From Treponema sp. (GTDB lineage: Bacteria; Spirochaetota; Spirochaetia; Treponematales; Breznakiellaceae), in the NCBI GenBank assembly GCA_031259345.1, contig JAIRLQ010000349.1:1-7345 (forward strand): a stretch of 7,345 nucleotides of DNA. Direction: 5' to 3'. How positions within the stretch are numbered: the first letter of the stretch is position 1; each line of letters opens with the position of its first letter. Of the stretch, positions 4,476 to 7,345 are shown in pieces. The position numbers and the translations under genes are program-made. The notes under the pieces were generated by a model, which worked only from the letters and a program-made list of their open reading frames with translations, was not told the origin of the DNA and did not search any database.

Positions 4476-6161
4476 TTAAAGCGGGAAAAACACGGTGATA
4501 GTGGTTCCCGCCTTTTCTTTGCTTTCCAGTTTGATTTTTGCATTGTGAAGCAGGGCTCCACGCTTTACTATTGACAGCCCCAGGCCGGTGCCAGGGGTTT
4601 TGCCTCTGCTTTTATCCGCCCGGTAAAAACGTTCGAAAATCCGTTCCTGCTCTTCTTCGGGAATACCTATACCAGAGTCGGCTACGGAAAGGCTTAATTC
4701 CTTTTCGCTTTTCCTGATTAGAATTGTAATTTTTCCGCCGTCATAATTATACTTAACGCTGTTTTCCAGCAGATTAAAAATTATTTCTTCCAAAACCCCG
4801 GGAACGCCTTTTATTTCCCCGTTATCTCCGCTAAGGCTTATGCTTATGTTGCGCTCCCGGGCCCTGTCAATAATGCGGTTTATCGCGGCATCGGCAATTT
4901 TTCTGACACTTACTTTTTCAAATTGAAGGCCTGCGCCGCCTCCTTCGTCAAGGTGTGAAAGCTGTAGAATATTATTAATTAAGGTAATAAGCCTTTGGGT
5001 TTCTTCGTATATTTGCGCGCCGAATTTCCGGCAGTCTCCGGGTTTTGCAAGCCCCGAGGCAATGATTTCGCTGTAGCCCGAAATAGAAGTAAGGGGTGTT
5101 TTAAGCTCGTGTGAAACATTGGCGGAAAATTCCCTGCGCAAATTTTCCCGTTCTTTTTTTTCTGTAACATCAAGGAGCAAAAGAACAGCGCCAAGAATCT
5201 CCCCGGACGATTTGTCCGAATCCGGCACCGGATTTGCCATGAGGCGTATCAGGTGCTTTTTGACTTTAATGACCGCTTCGGCTGAATGGCCGGCAATGGC
5301 TTCTTCTACGGCTTTTTTAAAAGAATCTTCCCGGTAAAGGGTAAAAATATGAAATGGGGGATTGTTGTTTTTATGATGTTTATCATAATTGCTTCCCAAA
5401 AGGGCGTGGGCGCTTTTGTTAAAAGACAATACCGCTCCTTCCCTGTCGAGAAGAAGAAGGCCTTCCCGCATATTGTCTGTAATAGCCTGAAATTCCATCT
5501 GGCGGTTCCGCATGGCTTCCATCTGGCTGGTGATGACATCCTGCTGTTCTTTAAGGCGGCGCAAGAGGGGGCTGAATTCTTCGTAGACCTCATTCTCTTC
5601 GGGTTTTTCAGGATTAATGCGGTTAACAGGCAAAACAATTCTTTTTGTAATAAATGTTGCAATAATAATATTCAGAATAAAAACCGCAATTATAATGCAA
5701 ATTGAAATGGGAATCATGTTTAGAGCCGAGGCCAGGGCCGTGTGCGTTGTAACGGCGATTCTGAGAATTTTTCCGTTTTTCAGCCTTGCCGAATGATACC
5801 AGGTTTGTTCTTTCCCGGTGCCGGAATACCGCATCCCTTCACCTTCGCCCGAAGCTATGGCTTCCTGCACTTCAGGACGTTCCAGATGGTTTTCCATTTC
5901 CCTTAAATCTTTGGAATTATCGAATAAAACTGTTCCGTCTGTATCTATCAAGGTAAGCCTGTGCGGGTGGGGCGTCAGGCTGTGCAGGTATTCAATACCT
6001 GCCAGCTCTACGCCGGTTCGGGCATATTCAAGGTCAATGGCAGCCTCTTTTTTAAGCCGGTCTGTGAATTTCCAATAGGCGGCAAAATGAATCATAATGG
6101 CGGTGATAATAATGGAAAGCGCCGAAAGGCCTCCGGCAAAAAGAAGGATAATGCGTTTCAA
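4476..6161 (-). CDS. PhoR-like sensor histidine kinase with extracytoplasmic and PAS sensor domains
   Basis: The kinase has 561 residues. Helix 1 (about 4-28), a periplasmic sensor domain (29-145, with a PAS/Cache-like 'LTLIDTDGTVLFDNS' strand pair at 69-83) and helix 2 (about 148-172) are followed by a very short HAMP-like linker (RIVLPVNRIN, 174-183). Next come a coiled coil (192-222) and a PAS domain (224-333). HisKA follows, with the phosphorylated His351 in 'VSHELKTPL', then HATPase_c with N-box 'NLLENSVKY' (463-471), G1 'DSGIGIP' (495-501), F-box 'FERFYR' (509-514) and G2 'GTGLGLSI' (524-531). All catalytic motifs are intact. The start codon is TTG, not ATG. It overlaps the regulator's TGA stop as TTGA (6158-6161), so translation is probably coupled. 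The next in-frame Met, at residue 23, would destroy helix 1. The domain order resembles PhoR/ResE-type kinases, but no pst or phoU gene is present to confirm phosphate sensing. Confidence 0.93.
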   Translation of the reverse strand: MKRIILLFAGGLSALSIIITAIMIHFAAYWKFTDRLKKEAAIDLEYARTGVELAGIEYLHSLTPHPHRLTLIDTDGTVLFDNSKDLREMENHLERPEVQEAIASGEGEGMRYSGTGKEQTWYHSARLKNGKILRIAVTTHTALASALNMIPISICIIIAVFILNIIIATFITKRIVLPVNRINPEKPEENEVYEEFSPLLRRLKEQQDVITSQMEAMRNRQMEFQAITDNMREGLLLLDREGAVLSFNKSAHALLGSNYDKHHKNNNPPFHIFTLYREDSFKKAVEEAIAGHSAEAVIKVKKHLIRLMANPVPDSDKSSGEILGAVLLLLDVTEKKERENLRREFSANVSHELKTPLTSISGYSEIIASGLAKPGDCRKFGAQIYEETQRLITLINNILQLSHLDEGGGAGLQFEKVSVRKIADAAINRIIDRARERNISISLSGDNGEIKGVPGVLEEIIFNLLENSVKYNYDGGKITILIRKSEKELSLSVADSGIGIPEEEQERIFERFYRADKSRGKTPGTGLGLSIVKRGALLHNAKIKLESKEKAGTTITVFFPL

Positions 6162-6835
6162 AGGGCTTTACCGGTTTTGTATCCTATTCCCCGTACGGTT
6201 TGAATAATCCCCCCGCATTCTCCAAGTTTCCCGCGGAGGGTCAGTATGTGGGTGTCCACTGTCCGGGTTTCGCCGACAAAATCGTAACCCCAGACTTCCT
6301 GAAGAAGCTGCCTCCTCGAAACCACGGTGTCTCCGTTTTTAAGCAGAAAAACCAAAAGGTCGAATTCTTTGGGAGTAAGGACCGCTTCGGTGCCGTTTAC
6401 GGAAACACTGTGGTTTTTTATATTGACAACAACGCCTCCAAGGCTGTAATTGTCTTTTTCCGGCTCCGGGGCGGTCGTCCTGCGCATAAGGCTCCGTACT
6501 CTGGCAACCATTTCCATCATGCCGAAAGGTTTGGCAAGATAGTCGTCGGCGCCGGAATCCAGCCCAAGCACTTTGTCGTATTCAGTCCCCCGGGCGGTAA
6601 GCATTATCACCGGAAGGGCGGCTGTAGCCGCTGATGAACGAAGGCGTTTTAAAATGGAAAGGCCGTCCTCGCCGGGGAGCATTATGTCTAAAAGGACAAG
6701 CGCGGGAAGGGCCGCTTTTACGGCAGGCCAAAAATCTTTCCCCTTGGAAAATCCCCGGGCTTCAAGGCCGGAATTATTTAGAGTGTAAACAACAAGATCC
6801 CTGATACTGTCGTCATCTTCAACAAGGTAAATCAT
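6158..6835 (-). CDS. OmpR/PhoB-family DNA-binding response regulator
   Basis: The protein has 225 residues. Its N-terminal receiver domain has the acidic pair Glu6/Asp7, phospho-acceptor Asp50 in 'LLDIMLPGEDG', switch Thr80 and Lys102 in 'YLAKPFG'. After a short linker (119-130), a winged-helix effector domain (about 131-221) carries 'LTPKEFDLLVFLL', 'SRRQLLQEVWGYDF', the recognition-helix region 'TRTVDTHILTLRGKLG' and the wing 'IQTVRGIGYKTG'. This is the OmpR/PhoB subfamily, which binds tandem direct repeats as a dimer when phosphorylated. The ATG at 6835 follows AAGGAA (6850-6845 on the minus strand) with a 9-nt spacer. It is the first gene of the operon with the kinase, its evident partner. 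The target genes are not shown by the sequence. Confidence 0.95.
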   Translation of the reverse strand: MIYLVEDDDSIRDLVVYTLNNSGLEARGFSKGKDFWPAVKAALPALVLLDIMLPGEDGLSILKRLRSSAATAALPVIMLTARGTEYDKVLGLDSGADDYLAKPFGMMEMVARVRSLMRRTTAPEPEKDNYSLGGVVVNIKNHSVSVNGTEAVLTPKEFDLLVFLLKNGDTVVSRRQLLQEVWGYDFVGETRTVDTHILTLRGKLGECGGIIQTVRGIGYKTGKAL

Positions 6836-6929
6836 GATGGATGTTTCCTTAATAATAGTGTAGTCTTTTTGTAATTCCGAAACCAGATCTTCTGCAGGAC
6901 ATCGGCATTTACATTTTTGATCGCCAAAA

Positions 6930-6961
6930 TTTCCTTGAACTCACAGGAATTTTCAAGAAAA
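6930..6961. repeat. 10-bp imperfect inverted repeat upstream of the response regulator
   Basis: TTTCCTTGAA (6930-6939) and TTCAAGAAAA (6952-6961) pair at 9 of 10 positions around a 12-nt loop. The site is about 95-125 bp upstream of the regulator start on its strand. It could be an operator for the two-component operon. Alternatively it could be a transcript hairpin, since on the minus strand the arm is followed by ATTTTGG. Confidence 0.3.
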
Positions 6962-6998
6962 GACTAACCGCTGAAGCGGCCATTACCGGGGGATAATT

Positions 6999-7038
6999 AG
7001 AGTCCGTCCATAATGCAGGCACATTATGGACAGGCTCT
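6999..7038 (-). terminator. strong hairpin at the end of the LacI-family gene
   Basis: Arms 6999-7015 and 7022-7038 pair over 17 positions with one mismatch and one G-T, including a perfect inner 10-bp stem (GTCCATAATG / CATTATGGAC), around the 6-nt loop CAGGCA. It overlaps the stop codon of the minus-strand repressor gene (7037-7039). On the minus strand it is followed by TAATTAT rather than a clean T run, so termination may be partial, or the structure may protect the 3' end. Confidence 0.5.
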
Positions 7039-7345
7039 ATATCGTGGAGTCTCCGGTAACCAGTACGCCGGGAAAGATAAGCTGCCAGGGGGGCATTTTT
7101 GGATTGGCGATAAGCCGCATCATCAGGGAGAGGGCGCTGCGGCTTATGTCTTCAATGGGCTGTTCAATGCTGGTAATGAAACGGGGAGACAGCATCTGGT
7201 GGCTGAGGTTATCAAAGCTCGCAAGGGAGATATCTTCGGGAACCCGGATTCCGAGCGTATCAAATGAACGCAGTACCGACATTGCGGTAAAATCGTTGGA
7301 ACAGAGGATGCCGTCGGGGCGGTTTTTACGGACAAAACGGGCAAG
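7037..7345 (-). CDS. LacI/GalR-family transcriptional repressor, C-terminal part (5' end outside window)
   Basis: 102 residues and a TAG stop are present; the DNA-binding head lies beyond the right edge. The visible part is the end of the periplasmic-binding-protein-like sugar-sensing domain. It has 'PDGILCSNDFTAMSVL' (family pattern PDAIxxxND.xAxGal), 'LGIRVPEDISLASFDN' (nearly the family consensus), the 'ITSIEQPIEDISRSAL' segment, and the terminal strand ending 'VTGDSTI', where family members usually have an Arg before the acidic residue. Such proteins repress carbohydrate-use genes and release DNA on binding a sugar or phosphosugar. The regulated genes should be nearby, probably beyond the right edge, because the window shows no sugar transporter or catabolic gene. 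The family assignment is firm; the ligand is unknown. Confidence 0.9.
   Translation of the reverse strand, partial: LARFVRKNRPDGILCSNDFTAMSVLRSFDTLGIRVPEDISLASFDNLSHQMLSPRFITSIEQPIEDISRSALSLMMRLIANPKMPPWQLIFPGVLVTGDSTI

Noticed and set aside
6852..6857. TATTAT on the minus strand as a -10 box for the response regulator
   Set aside because: Transcription from it would begin inside the AAGGAA ribosome site at 6845-6850, and there is no -35 at a suitable distance.

Overview
The window reads like a spirochaete chromosome, most plausibly a Treponema of the termite-gut type. This is an inference. It rests on a roughly balanced GC content by eye, on gene style, and on the combination of a PspA-family protein, a YbjN-like partner and large membrane proteins I can place only loosely. 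There is no rRNA, tRNA, CRISPR array or recognisable insertion sequence.

Left part, + strand (1-1351): the 3' end of a gene ending in a four-cysteine zinc ribbon, then a 126-residue YbjN/type III chaperone-like protein, then a complete PspA/IM30 membrane-stress protein. The last two are 15 bp apart and look co-transcribed. They probably form a compact envelope-stress module without the enterobacterial pspF/pspB/pspC genes.

A 399-bp gap (1352-1750) is dense in signals. It holds three DnaA-box-like 9-mers in tandem at exactly 11-bp steps, a 55-bp block with only two G/C bases, a promoter-like TATAAT inside a 9-bp inverted repeat, a hairpin followed by a T-rich run, and GTTAA repeats and palindromes close to the next start codon.

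Middle, + strand (1751-4415): two overlapping genes for six-helix membrane proteins (304 and 585 residues), each with three helices, an extracytoplasmic domain and three more helices. The second resembles the LptF/LptG permease family at its C-terminal end and carries a TPR-like helical stretch in its soluble part. I propose a divergent LptF/LptG-like pair, with moderate to low certainty.

Right part, - strand (4476-6835): a two-component operon, with a PhoB-like OmpR-family response regulator first and a PhoR-like PAS-containing sensor kinase second. The kinase starts at a TTG that overlaps the regulator's TGA stop. It converges on the membrane pair across a 60-bp gap containing two small hairpins.

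Far right (7037-7345, - strand): the C-terminal 102 residues of a LacI/GalR-family repressor. A strong 17-position imperfect hairpin straddles its stop codon. The 200 bp between it and the response regulator contain a second inverted repeat and a short coding-like stretch with no start codon.
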